Source of the DNA: CAJXSD01 sp964633145
Lineage (GTDB): Bacteria > Pseudomonadota > Alphaproteobacteria > Rhodobacterales > Rhodobacteraceae
DNA length: 64,000 bases
Direction: 5' to 3'
Assembly: GCA_964633145.1 (NCBI GenBank)
Contig: CAZWFE010000009.1
Span: forward strand, 6,775-70,774
Part shown: piece after piece, positions 16,168-23,946 of the stretch
Position numbering within the stretch: the first letter of the stretch is position 1
How the letters are laid out: each line of letters starts with the position of its first letter
The notes under the pieces: model-generated
Told to the model about the DNA's origin: nothing
Seen by the model: the letters and a program-made list of their open reading frames with translations, nothing else
Databases searched by the model: none
Position numbers and translations under genes: made by a program

Positions 16168-17073
16168 ATGATACCAAGAATTGATTTTGCGAAAATTGTC
16201 CAGCGCGACAAGGATGCAATGGATCAGTTGCGATTGGCAATTCAAGAACACGGATTCCTAATTGTGTCCAATACAGTGATCAGCCCAGATACCATGCGTG
16301 CTGTGCTAAAATCATATTCTGAATTTTTCCACTTACCTGATGCGGAAAAACATCGCGTTAATATGGCCAAAACAGGGTCAAACCGCGGGTGGGGCGCATC
16401 ACGTTCGGAACAGGTCGATCCAAACGCAAATCCTGACTATAAAGAAGTCTTTGACTGCGGATTTGAAATTCCCAAAACCGACCCATTGTCCAAACTGTCG
16501 GTCTATGCCCCAAACCTGTGGCCAGAGGTTCCACAAGATTTTCGGGCAACGATCAGCGCCTATTATGACCAAGCACAGGGTGTTGCACTGCATATATTGC
16601 GTGCAATTGCGCATGTCATGGGATTGGACCAAGAATATTTTGACGATAAATTTTCCAAGCCAATGGCGTTATTGCGTGGCAATTTTTACCCTCAACGTCC
16701 CACTTGGGCAGGCGAGCAGGATTTCGGCATTGCGGCCCACACTGACTATGGCTGTGTTACCTTGCTGGGAACAGATGGTGTTGATGGTCTTGAGGCGCAA
16801 ACTATGTCGGGCCAATGGCTGCCCGTTCGCGCCGAGGTTGGGGAATTTATCATAAATTTCGGTGAAATGTTGCAAATGTGGACAGATGGCCAAGTACGCG
16901 CAACGCCACACCGCGTGCGCGGCACCACCCAAGAACGCATTTCTGTGCCGCTGTTTTTCAACCCAAATTACGATACGAATGTGGCACCGATTGGCGCTGA
17001 ACAGGAAATATTAGCCGGCGAACATTTGGAAAAACGATTTAAACAGACCTATCTGCACCTAAAGGGCGCATAA
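16168..17073 (+). CDS. 2-oxoglutarate/Fe(II)-dependent oxygenase, isopenicillin-N-synthase-like
   Basis: A 301-residue non-heme iron oxygenase. The N-terminal DIOX_N region starts MIPRIDFAKI and includes HGFLIVSN. The jelly-roll core carries the iron ligands His191 and Asp193 (AAHTDYG) and His248 (ATPHRV), and the 2-oxoglutarate-binding Arg257-x-Ser259 (RIS). Family members hydroxylate or desaturate small molecules; the substrate here is unknown. The ATG at 16168 places the conserved N-terminus correctly. It converges on sufA with 1 base between stops. Confidence 0.9.
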   Translation: MIPRIDFAKIVQRDKDAMDQLRLAIQEHGFLIVSNTVISPDTMRAVLKSYSEFFHLPDAEKHRVNMAKTGSNRGWGASRSEQVDPNANPDYKEVFDCGFEIPKTDPLSKLSVYAPNLWPEVPQDFRATISAYYDQAQGVALHILRAIAHVMGLDQEYFDDKFSKPMALLRGNFYPQRPTWAGEQDFGIAAHTDYGCVTLLGTDGVDGLEAQTMSGQWLPVRAEVGEFIINFGEMLQMWTDGQVRATPHRVRGTTQERISVPLFFNPNYDTNVAPIGAEQEILAGEHLEKRFKQTYLHLKGA

Positions 17074-17074
17074 C

Positions 17075-17422
17075 TTACTCTGCAAATTTGATCGACTCTC
17101 CGCAGCCGCAAGCATCAACAACATTGGGGTTTTTGAATTTGAAACCGGCTTCTAGCAGGCCCGTTTCATAGTCAATTTCGGTCCCAAACAAAAACATCTG
17201 CGCCATGGGCGCGATCATCACGCAGGCCCCATCTTGTTCCACCACTTCGTCATGTGGATCAGCCTGATCGACATATTCCATGGTGTATTCCATGCCTGCG
17301 CAGCCGCCCTTTTTGACGCCTAATTTCAATCCTTTGTGGCCGCCTTTTTCCATCAGCTTTGTGATCTGACGGACCGCTGCCGGTGTCAGTGTGACTGGGG
17401 ATGTGCCAGGAATTCCAAACAT
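17075..17422 (-). CDS. sufA: A-type iron-sulfur carrier protein (SufA/IscA/ErpA family)
   Basis: A 115-residue scaffold or carrier that receives Fe-S clusters and passes them to apoproteins. The three ligand cysteines are present: C41 in KKGGCAGMEY and C105/C107 in DACGCGES. It lies 9 bases after sufT on the same strand, so the two form an operon. The remaining suf genes (sufB, C, D, S) are not adjacent. The choice of SufA over ErpA is based on the sufT partner. Confidence 0.93.
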   Translation of the reverse strand: MFGIPGTSPVTLTPAAVRQITKLMEKGGHKGLKLGVKKGGCAGMEYTMEYVDQADPHDEVVEQDGACVMIAPMAQMFLFGTEIDYETGLLEAGFKFKNPNVVDACGCGESIKFAE

Positions 17423-17431
17423 TGTTAAATC

Positions 17432-17794
17432 CTACATAAAGCCAAGTTCAAGGCGCGCTTCGTCGCTCATCATATCCATGCCCCAGGGGGGATCCCAAGT
17501 CATTTCAATTTCGACGTGCTGCACACCCGCGACCGGGCTGATGGCCTGTTCGACCCAGCCAGGCATTTCACCTGCCACTGGGCATCCCGGTGCGGTCAGG
17601 GTCATAATTACACGAACTACGTTTTCTGAATTGATATCAATCGTATAGATCAGCCCAAGATCATAAATATTAACTGGAATTTCGGGGTCATAGACCGTCC
17701 GGCAGGCCTCAACCACGGCATCATACAGAGGATGATCCGTCGAAGAAGGCGCGATAAGGGGGGTTCCCTCGATTGGGTGATGAGCCTCAGACAT
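17432..17794 (-). CDS. sufT: SufT-like Fe-S assembly protein (DUF59/MIP18)
   Basis: A 120-residue MIP18-family protein that helps mature Fe-S proteins, related to the C-terminal part of eukaryotic CIA factor MIP18 and to PaaD. Key features are DPEIPVNIYDLGLIY (about 36-50) and the reactive-Cys loop TAPGCPVAGEM. The N-terminal 28 residues are a poorly conserved extension. It precedes sufA by 9 bases. An iron-rhodo-box-like dyad lies 21-41 bases upstream of its start. Confidence 0.92.
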   Translation of the reverse strand: MSEAHHPIEGTPLIAPSSTDHPLYDAVVEACRTVYDPEIPVNIYDLGLIYTIDINSENVVRVIMTLTAPGCPVAGEMPGWVEQAISPVAGVQHVEIEMTWDPPWGMDMMSDEARLELGFM

Positions 17795-17814
17795 TTTCGA
17801 TGTTCCGTGTTATT

Positions 17815-17835
17815 ACCTGACTAAACATATAGGGT
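17815..17835 (-). promoter_or_regulatory. Iron-rhodo-box-like site upstream of sufT
   Basis: ACCTGACTAAACATATAGGGT has the TGA-N9-TCA layout of alphaproteobacterial iron boxes with a degraded right arm (TAG for TCA). Its left part, TATTACCTGA(C/G)TAAA, is shared with the better-formed site at 34047-34067. Binding by an IscR- or RirA-type Rrf2 regulator is likely but inferred. Confidence 0.5.
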
Positions 17836-17861
17836 ATGTTTGTGCCAAGGTCCAGAGCGCG

Positions 17862-18677
17862 CTAGTCAGCGCGCAAATGTTTTTCCGGCAAAGATAGGTT
17901 TGCCACCTGTTCGGTGATAGGTGTTGAATTCAATGGATGCAGGGTCGTGTCGAAATCCTGTTTCGCATCATAGGATTGCCATGACTGACCGCGAAACAGC
18001 TCAAGCCCTGAAAACCGCGCCTTGTATCCCATCTTGGGACTGCCGGGGACCCAATATCCTAAATACACATAGGGTAAATTATATTCAGCGGCCAATGTAA
18101 TTTGGTCCAAAATCACATGGGTTCCAATCGAATGATTGGCATAGTCGGGATCGAAAAACGAATACACCAAACTTAGCCCATCATCCAAAATATCAGTCAA
18201 ACAGGCTGCGACCAATTGATCACCGTCGCGGTATTCGATCACACGCGTCCGGATCGGGGTCTCTTCTATCATGGCTGCGAATTCGAACACATCCATATCC
18301 GCCATGCCGCCATCACTATGGCGTGTCGTTAAATATTTGCGAAACAGATCGAACTGCTCTTCGGTGGCCCAAGGCGATGTTACGCTACGCGTCAGTCCGG
18401 AATTTTTTTTCAGGATGCGGCGCTGAGACGTGCTGGCGTGGAATTCAGTCACCTTTACGCGCGCTGACATGCAGGCTGCACAATCGGTACACGACGGCCG
18501 ATACAACACATGCTGAGACCGTCGAAACCCCTGTTTGGACAAGCAATCATTTAGCTGCTGTGCGTTGTCAACTTGTAACGACGTAAACAGTTTCCGTTCC
18601 TGCCGACGTTCAAGATACGGGCAGGGTTGGGGGGCCGTCACATAAAACTGGGGCACTATGGGCAGCGAATGACGCAT
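17862..18677 (-). CDS. bpt: Aspartate/glutamate leucyltransferase (N-end rule)
   Basis: A 271-residue Bpt-type transferase that attaches Leu from Leu-tRNA to proteins with N-terminal Asp or Glu, marking them for ClpAP degradation. The N-terminal ATE domain has the CPYLERRQERKLFTSL segment and the cysteine cluster CTDCAAC. The C-terminal GNAT-like domain has the YVYLGYWVPGSPKMGYKARF signature. It lies 67 bases upstream of sufT on the same strand with a probable sufT promoter in between. ClpS and ClpA are not in this window. Confidence 0.93.
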   Translation of the reverse strand: MRHSLPIVPQFYVTAPQPCPYLERRQERKLFTSLQVDNAQQLNDCLSKQGFRRSQHVLYRPSCTDCAACMSARVKVTEFHASTSQRRILKKNSGLTRSVTSPWATEEQFDLFRKYLTTRHSDGGMADMDVFEFAAMIEETPIRTRVIEYRDGDQLVAACLTDILDDGLSLVYSFFDPDYANHSIGTHVILDQITLAAEYNLPYVYLGYWVPGSPKMGYKARFSGLELFRGQSWQSYDAKQDFDTTLHPLNSTPITEQVANLSLPEKHLRAD

Positions 18678-18740
18678 GGCCGGATCGTATCAATTCAATG
18701 GCATGGTTGCAATGAAAACAAATTATTCACCGTAACTGTA

Positions 18741-19172
18741 TCACATGGATTTGGTTTTGTTAATCATGACTGTTCCCAAAATTAAGTCGCTCACGCCCTT
18801 ACCCGTTGGCTGGGATGCCATCATCAGAATTGAAATGAATTGAACGATGGGCAGCGCAAAAGAGATATACAGTCCCACCGTATGCAAAAGGGCACTGATG
18901 AATTCCAGCTTGCTGCCATCAGCTTGGCGCAATTCAATTGACATCATGCGCATACCCCATGTTGCCGATCCATTCGACAGCGTGATGACGCGGTACATAA
19001 ATCCAACCACAGCAACAAAATAGGGAAAGAACAACACCGCGGTGAACCCGGTCAACGGTGTTAAAATTGCACCGATGATCATAATAATAAGCATATCCAG
19101 AACCCAAGCGAAAAACCGTTTCGGCGCGACGCCTGCGTAAAATTCAGGATGTGTTTGTGCAGCAGGTAACAT
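18741..19172 (-). CDS. RDD family membrane protein
   Basis: A 143-residue integral membrane protein with about three hydrophobic segments (near 20-43, 46-62 and 95-118). The RDD-domain pattern is seen as FFAWVLDMLIIMIIGAI and NGSATWGMRMMSIELRQADG, the latter typical of the loop before the last helix. RDD proteins are of mixed or unknown function; some are implicated in Na+/H+ exchange. It probably forms a transcription unit with the DUF2852 gene upstream, 57 bases away. Confidence 0.85.
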   Translation of the reverse strand: MLPAAQTHPEFYAGVAPKRFFAWVLDMLIIMIIGAILTPLTGFTAVLFFPYFVAVVGFMYRVITLSNGSATWGMRMMSIELRQADGSKLEFISALLHTVGLYISFALPIVQFISILMMASQPTGKGVSDLILGTVMINKTKSM

Positions 19173-19229
19173 TATGAAATTCCAAAGTGGTAAGAGGGCT
19201 AGGGGGCAGGGTGATCCGCCCCCAAGGGG

Positions 19230-19628
19230 TTATGCATCGTGTGTAGTCGATTCGCGATCTTTCATGAACTGGTCAAATTCGGCCCGATCCTTTGCCTCGC
19301 GCAGGCGATGCAGAAAGGATTGGAAATCGTCTTGTTCTTGGGCCAGACGGTCCAGTGTTTCTTGACGATAGGCATCAAAGGCCGAATTACCTGAGGAATG
19401 ATGCATATCATGGTTGCGCGATTTTGTGCAGCAGCGAGATTTCATAAACATTTTATTGCTCCAAATTGCATAAAAAGTAACGGCTAGGCCAATGGGCCAA
19501 GCAATAATTAACGTGCCAAGGCTGGCTGCGACCCATGCGCCACGGCCTTTGCTGTCCAGCCAATGTTCGGTCCGCGCAAACCACGAGGGTTTTACAAAAG
19601 ACCGATGATATTCAGCAGCAGTTGTCAT
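19230..19628 (-). CDS. DUF2852 family membrane protein
   Basis: A 132-residue protein with one clear membrane segment (about 32-56, VAASLGTLIIAWPIGLAVTFYAIW). A basic loop with a Cys pair (SRCCTKSRNHD) follows, then a charged helical tail of about 50 residues (RLAQEQDDFQSFLHRLREAKDRAEFDQFM). This layout matches DUF2852, common in Rhodobacteraceae, function unknown. Two 21-bp inverted repeats of the same type lie upstream (19649-19669 and 19708-19728), so it may be tightly regulated. Confidence 0.85.
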   Translation of the reverse strand: MTTAAEYHRSFVKPSWFARTEHWLDSKGRGAWVAASLGTLIIAWPIGLAVTFYAIWSNKMFMKSRCCTKSRNHDMHHSSGNSAFDAYRQETLDRLAQEQDDFQSFLHRLREAKDRAEFDQFMKDRESTTHDA

Positions 19629-19648
19629 TTTAATTGTCTCCTAAATCT

Positions 19649-19669
19649 AATGTGAATGCCTTTCACATT
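19649..19669. promoter_or_regulatory. 21-bp inverted repeat, proximal copy, upstream of DUF2852
   Basis: AATGTGAA-TGCCT-TTCACATT has perfect 8-base arms (9 with the flanking T/A pair) around a 5-base spacer. It starts 21 bases upstream of the DUF2852 ATG, where a repressor would block transcription or a small hairpin could form at the mRNA start. Confidence 0.6.
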
Positions 19670-19707
19670 ACAGATGTGGTGCGTCAGCCCACCTAATACA
19701 ATGGAAA

Positions 19708-19728
19708 AATGTAAATTAATTTTACATT
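19708..19728. promoter_or_regulatory. 21-bp inverted repeat, distal copy, upstream of DUF2852
   Basis: AATGTAAA-TTAAT-TTTACATT has the same geometry as the proximal copy (8-base arms, 5-base spacer, shared AATGT...ACATT ends). It is centred 59 bases away. On the minus strand it is followed by TTTTT, so a weak A/T-rich terminator for the ybaK-type gene is an alternative reading. Confidence 0.5.
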
Positions 19729-19734
19729 GATTTT

Positions 19735-20202
19735 TTATGATATGAAATCAGTGACTTGTGCCAATATTTCTTGGCTCAATTTAAGTGGGCAAACAGAAAA
19801 TACATGGTGTGATGTGCCTGCCGCAACCCATATTTCGTCAAATTCCAATAATCTGGGGTCCATAAAAATGGGGATTTGCGTGATATGTCCGATGGGCGAT
19901 ACGCCACCGATGGCAAATCCGGTTTGTGCGCGCACCTGTGCCGGCGTGGCCCGTTCCAACGGTTCTTGGGCCAGTTGGGTGGCGTGGTCCATATTTACGA
20001 CATTGCCCCCAGCGGTTAAAAACAGATAGGCTTTGCCGCTTTGGGTGCCAGACAATAAAATCGACTTGCCAATCTGGTCGACTTGGCATCCTACTTGGTC
20101 TGCTGCCATTTGTGCTGTGCGTGCCTCGCCGGTTTCGTGTAGGGTATGATCCAGTCCCATGGACGCCAGTGCCGTTTTGACGCGGTTTAGACTTTTGCTC
20201 AT
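19735..20202 (-). CDS. YbaK/EbsC-type aminoacyl-tRNA deacylase
   Basis: A 155-residue editing-domain protein related to YbaK/ProX, which hydrolyses mischarged tRNAs such as Cys-tRNA(Pro) or Ala-tRNA(Pro). Family marks are the catalytic Lys in QIGKSILL and the GFAIGGVSPIGH loop. The N-terminus MSKSLNRVKTAL is typical. It is divergent from glnE with only 26 bases between the starts. The exact tRNA substrate is not resolvable from sequence alone. Confidence 0.9.
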   Translation of the reverse strand: MSKSLNRVKTALASMGLDHTLHETGEARTAQMAADQVGCQVDQIGKSILLSGTQSGKAYLFLTAGGNVVNMDHATQLAQEPLERATPAQVRAQTGFAIGGVSPIGHITQIPIFMDPRLLEFDEIWVAAGTSHHVFSVCPLKLSQEILAQVTDFIS

Positions 20203-20228
20203 TTTGACCCCTTAGACCAGATCCTGCC

Positions 20229-23027
20229 ATGACATTTGATACCCGACGTAATACAACGCTTGCCCCATTTGATCCAGAGATGGCACGCGATATCACAGAT
20301 CATATTCCGGTTGATGGCGATTTGCGTGCCTTTTTAGCTGCGGTAGCAGGCTCTAGCCCCTATTTGAAAACGCTGATGCAACGCGAAATGGATTGGTTGC
20401 CGGCCATGTTGGACGACCCAGAATCCGCGATTGCCGACGAATTTGCGCGGTTGCGGCTGGTTACTGGGCCAGAGGTGGCGCGCGAATTACGCATTGGAAA
20501 ACGGCGCGTCGCGCTGACCACGGCGCTGTGTGATTTGGGGGGCGTTTGGGAATTGGAACAGGTCACCCAAACCCTGACCGATTTTGCGGACTTGGCCGTT
20601 CAGCAGGCGTGGGCGCAAGCTGTCGGTCGCGAATTGGCGCGGGGTCGGATCCCCGGATTTGCCGCAGATCATGATCCCAGTGATTTGGGATATTTCATTT
20701 TGGCGATGGGCAAAATGGGCGCGGGCGAGCTGAATTATTCCTCTGACATTGACCTGATCTGTCTGTTCGATGAATCCCGATTTGATCCATCGGATTTTTA
20801 TCAGGCCCGCAGTTCGCTGATCAAAGCGACCAAAGCAATGTCGGCCACCCTAAATGATTTGACCGAGGACGGATATGTATTCCGCACGGACCTGCGGTTG
20901 CGCCCTGATCCTGCCGTGACCCCCGTGTGCATGGGCATTGACGCGGCCGAACGCTATTACGAAAGCTTGGGGCGCACATGGGAACGTGCCGCCTATATCA
21001 AAGCGCGTGTCTGTGCCGGCGATCACGCGCAGGGGGCTGCCTTTTTGAAATCGCTAACGCCGTTTGTGTGGCGCAAACACTTGGATTTCGCCGCGATTGA
21101 GGACGCGCATAACATGCGCCTACGATACCGCGAACACAAAGGTACAGGCGGCCCCATCACCTTGCCAAACCACAATATGAAATTGGGACGCGGCGGCATT
21201 CGCGAAATCGAATTTTTCACCCAGACCCGTCAAATCATTGCAGGTGGCCGCGATCCGGAATTGCGGGTGCGCGGTACGGTGCCAGGCTTGGCCATTTTGG
21301 CAGCCAAGGGATGGATTACCCAAGACACCTGTGATGTCTTAACGGATCATTATCGGGCCCATCGTCAAATCGAACATCGGTTGCAAATGATAAATGATGC
21401 TCAAACGCACAGCTTGCCGCAAAATGACGATGGATTTGCGCGACTGGGGGCTTTGTGTGGACTGTCGCCAGATCAGTTGCGCCATGATTTATTTGATCGA
21501 TTGGCTCAGGTCCACGAGCTGACCGAAGGTTTTTTTGCCCCCTCACAAACGACAAAACACGATGACAGCACAAGGCTGAGTGACCAAGAATATGATATCG
21601 TGTCCCGTTGGCCCACATATCCTGCATTTCGCAGTGAACGGGCCGAGGCGATCTTTGAACGCCTTAAACCTGAATTTTTGTCACGGCTGCGCACGGTTGC
21701 CAATCCGACCGAAGCCCTGAATGCCTTTGATAATTTTTTGCAAGGCCTGCCAACAGGTGTTCAGCTGTTTTCCCTGTTTCAGGCAAACACGCATTTGATT
21801 GATCTGTTGATTGATATTCTGGGCACAGCCCCCGCATTATCACGCCATTTGGCCAAAAATCCGCAGGTTTTGGACGCTGTAATCGGTGGATCATTTTGGG
21901 ATGACTGGCCGGGTGTCGATGCCTTGGCCGCGGAATTGTCGACACGATTGGCGGCTTTGCACGATTATGAACGCAAATTGGACACAGCGCGCCGCTGGGG
22001 CAAGGAATGGCATTTCCGCATCGGAGTGCATCTGTTGCGTGGGATCATTGATGCAACCGATGCCTCGACCCAATATGCGGATTTGGCGCAGGCGATGTTA
22101 CAGGGCCTATGGCCCGCAGTGATTGATGAATTTTCGCGCAAACATGGCACACCGCCCGGTCGGGGTGCGGTTGTTTTGGGAATGGGGTCGCTGGGGGCAG
22201 GGCGGTTGCATGCCACGTCTGATTTGGATGTGATTGTGATTTATGACGCGATGGGGGTTGAGGCATCAGATGGCAAACGTCCCTTGCCGGCGCGCACATA
22301 TTATGCGCGGTTAACGCAGGCGCTGATTACCGCTATGACCGCCCCCATGGCCGAGGGGCGCCTTTACGAAGTCGATATGCGTTTGCGCCCCTCTGGGAAT
22401 ATGGGGCCCGTTGCAACATCTTGGGACGCGTTCCAATCCTATCAATCGAACGATGCTTGGGTTTGGGAACATCTGGCCCTGACCCGGGCTCGTGTCGTTG
22501 CCGGACCCCAGGATTTGGCGGATGAGGTCGAGGCGTTTCGCCGATCCATTTTGGGTGAACGCGATGCCGGACATATCGCGGCAGCGCTATCCAAAATGCG
22601 CGCGCGCATTGCGGCGGCGAAAACAGATCCACACCCTTGGCATGTCAAAACCGGTGGGGGCCGATTGCAAGATATTGAATTATTTTCGCAAATGGGATCT
22701 TTGGTTGCGGGGCGTCATGAACGTGATGTTGTGTCAGGATTATCGGCCTGTGTCGCATTGAATATGATCACCGATCAGGACCAAGTGTCGTTACTGGACG
22801 CTTATCGGTTGTTCTGGCGCTTGCAAGTGGCGTCAAAACTTCTAAGTGAAGACCGGTTGGATCCTGATAGATCGGGCATACATGGCGTCGAATTTTTGCT
22901 AAGGTTGACCCAATGTGCATCACTTGAGGATCTGCAAGATAATATGAACACATGCGCTGCACGCGCAGCGACCTTGATCGAGGCAGCTTTGCCCGAACCG
23001 CAGGAGGACACCGATGAAAGGGGATAG
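20229..23027 (+). CDS. glnE: Bifunctional glutamine synthetase adenylyltransferase/adenylyl-removing enzyme
   Basis: Adenylylates glutamine synthetase to lower its activity and removes the group again, under control of PII protein. The 932 residues contain two nucleotidyltransferase domains with the metal-binding pairs SSDIDLICLFD (about residue 172-182, deadenylylase half) and TSDLDVIVIYD (about 662-672, adenylylase half). Each is followed by a PII-uridylyl-transferase-like helical domain. The first ATG (20229) fits family length; no strong ribosome site is visible, and ATG 20280 is an alternative. The 3' end overlaps a small downstream gene by 14 bases. Confidence 0.93.
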   Translation: MTFDTRRNTTLAPFDPEMARDITDHIPVDGDLRAFLAAVAGSSPYLKTLMQREMDWLPAMLDDPESAIADEFARLRLVTGPEVARELRIGKRRVALTTALCDLGGVWELEQVTQTLTDFADLAVQQAWAQAVGRELARGRIPGFAADHDPSDLGYFILAMGKMGAGELNYSSDIDLICLFDESRFDPSDFYQARSSLIKATKAMSATLNDLTEDGYVFRTDLRLRPDPAVTPVCMGIDAAERYYESLGRTWERAAYIKARVCAGDHAQGAAFLKSLTPFVWRKHLDFAAIEDAHNMRLRYREHKGTGGPITLPNHNMKLGRGGIREIEFFTQTRQIIAGGRDPELRVRGTVPGLAILAAKGWITQDTCDVLTDHYRAHRQIEHRLQMINDAQTHSLPQNDDGFARLGALCGLSPDQLRHDLFDRLAQVHELTEGFFAPSQTTKHDDSTRLSDQEYDIVSRWPTYPAFRSERAEAIFERLKPEFLSRLRTVANPTEALNAFDNFLQGLPTGVQLFSLFQANTHLIDLLIDILGTAPALSRHLAKNPQVLDAVIGGSFWDDWPGVDALAAELSTRLAALHDYERKLDTARRWGKEWHFRIGVHLLRGIIDATDASTQYADLAQAMLQGLWPAVIDEFSRKHGTPPGRGAVVLGMGSLGAGRLHATSDLDVIVIYDAMGVEASDGKRPLPARTYYARLTQALITAMTAPMAEGRLYEVDMRLRPSGNMGPVATSWDAFQSYQSNDAWVWEHLALTRARVVAGPQDLADEVEAFRRSILGERDAGHIAAALSKMRARIAAAKTDPHPWHVKTGGGRLQDIELFSQMGSLVAGRHERDVVSGLSACVALNMITDQDQVSLLDAYRLFWRLQVASKLLSEDRLDPDRSGIHGVEFLLRLTQCASLEDLQDNMNTCAARAATLIEAALPEPQEDTDERG

Positions 23028-23304
23028 TTTGGATCCCAAGGGATTGATTTTTGAATCCTACCGGATTGACGGGATTTCTGCGTCTGAATGTCGGACCATT
23101 TTCATGGATTGGGCGCTAAGTGTTCCCATGGATAGCGATACCAAAACACTGATCACGGCTTTGTTGGATAAATATCAACCGGCAGCACCCGATCACCCCA
23201 TGACGCAAACCTTGCAAGAGGGGCTGGAGGCATCCGACAAACCGCGCAGGCGGGGTGGGTGGCGCAGTCGTCCGCGCCCCCCGTTGGATGGATCAGCGGG
23301 CTAG
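23014..23304 (+). CDS. Small conserved-looking protein overlapping glnE, unknown function
   Basis: A 96-residue acidic-to-basic protein whose ATG lies inside the last 14 bases of glnE with AGGAGGA just upstream, a strong ribosome site indicating real coupled translation. The N-terminal half (GLIFESYRIDGISASECRTIF) looks folded. The C-terminal 25 residues are Arg/Pro-rich and probably disordered (KPRRRGGWRSRPRPP). I do not recognise a domain. Its end overlaps the convergent eda gene by 12 bases. Confidence 0.75.
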   Translation: MKGDSLDPKGLIFESYRIDGISASECRTIFMDWALSVPMDSDTKTLITALLDKYQPAAPDHPMTQTLQEGLEASDKPRRRGGWRSRPRPPLDGSAG

Positions 23305-23934
23305 GGCCGCAGCCTGACGGGCCAATTCTGTGATCGCGTCCCAATCGCCTGCATCAATCAGGTTTTGTGGTGCGACCCAGCTGCCACCCACGCATAGCGT
23401 ATTTGACAGCGATAAATAATTGGGCGCATTGGTCAATGATACACCGCCCGTTGGGCAGAAACTGACCTGCGGCAAGGGCCCGCCAATGGATTTCAGCGCA
23501 GGCGCGCCGCCATTTGCCTCGGCTGGGAAAAATTTCTGAACGCTATAGCCGCGTTCCAGCAGGCGCATCACCTCGGATGATGTCGCAGCGCCCGGTAACA
23601 GGGGCAGATCGGCGGATTCGCAGGCATCCAACAATATGTCGGTCGCACCCGGCGACACGCCGAATTTTGCCCCGGCCGCTTTGGCGGCTTGGACGTCGGC
23701 TGGGGTTAATAATGTGCCCGCACCGACGACGCCGCCTGCGACCTGTGCCATTTCGGCGATGGCCTCAAGTGCTACGGGGGTGCGCAATGTCACCTCAAGC
23801 GCGGGCAGGCCACCAGCGACCAAGGCCTGAGCTAAGGGGCGGGCATGGGCCACATCATGGATCACCAAAACAGGCACAACAGGGGCCAATAAACAAATTT
23901 CGCGTGCACGATCTGAGGCAGCTTGGGGTGTCAT
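23293..23934 (-). CDS. eda: 2-dehydro-3-deoxy-phosphogluconate aldolase
   Basis: Cleaves KDPG to pyruvate and glyceraldehyde 3-phosphate, the last step of the Entner-Doudoroff pathway. The 213-residue class I aldolase has the catalytic Glu in LEVTLRTP, the GAGTLLTPADV segment and the Schiff-base Lys in SVQKFFPAE. Phosphate-binding loops are CPTGGVSLTN and CVGGSWVAP. It lies 12 bases downstream of edd in one operon. The 3' end overlaps the small glnE-linked gene on the other strand. Confidence 0.95.
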   Translation of the reverse strand: MTPQAASDRAREICLLAPVVPVLVIHDVAHARPLAQALVAGGLPALEVTLRTPVALEAIAEMAQVAGGVVGAGTLLTPADVQAAKAAGAKFGVSPGATDILLDACESADLPLLPGAATSSEVMRLLERGYSVQKFFPAEANGGAPALKSIGGPLPQVSFCPTGGVSLTNAPNYLSLSNTLCVGGSWVAPQNLIDAGDWDAITELARQAAALAR

Positions 23935-23946
23935 ATTATATCCTTT

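Noticed and set aside
19649..19669. CRP/FNR-type site (TGTGA...TCACA)
   Set aside because: The half-sites are seven bases apart where CRP needs six, and the sister repeat lacks the TGTGA core, so a different regulator is more likely.
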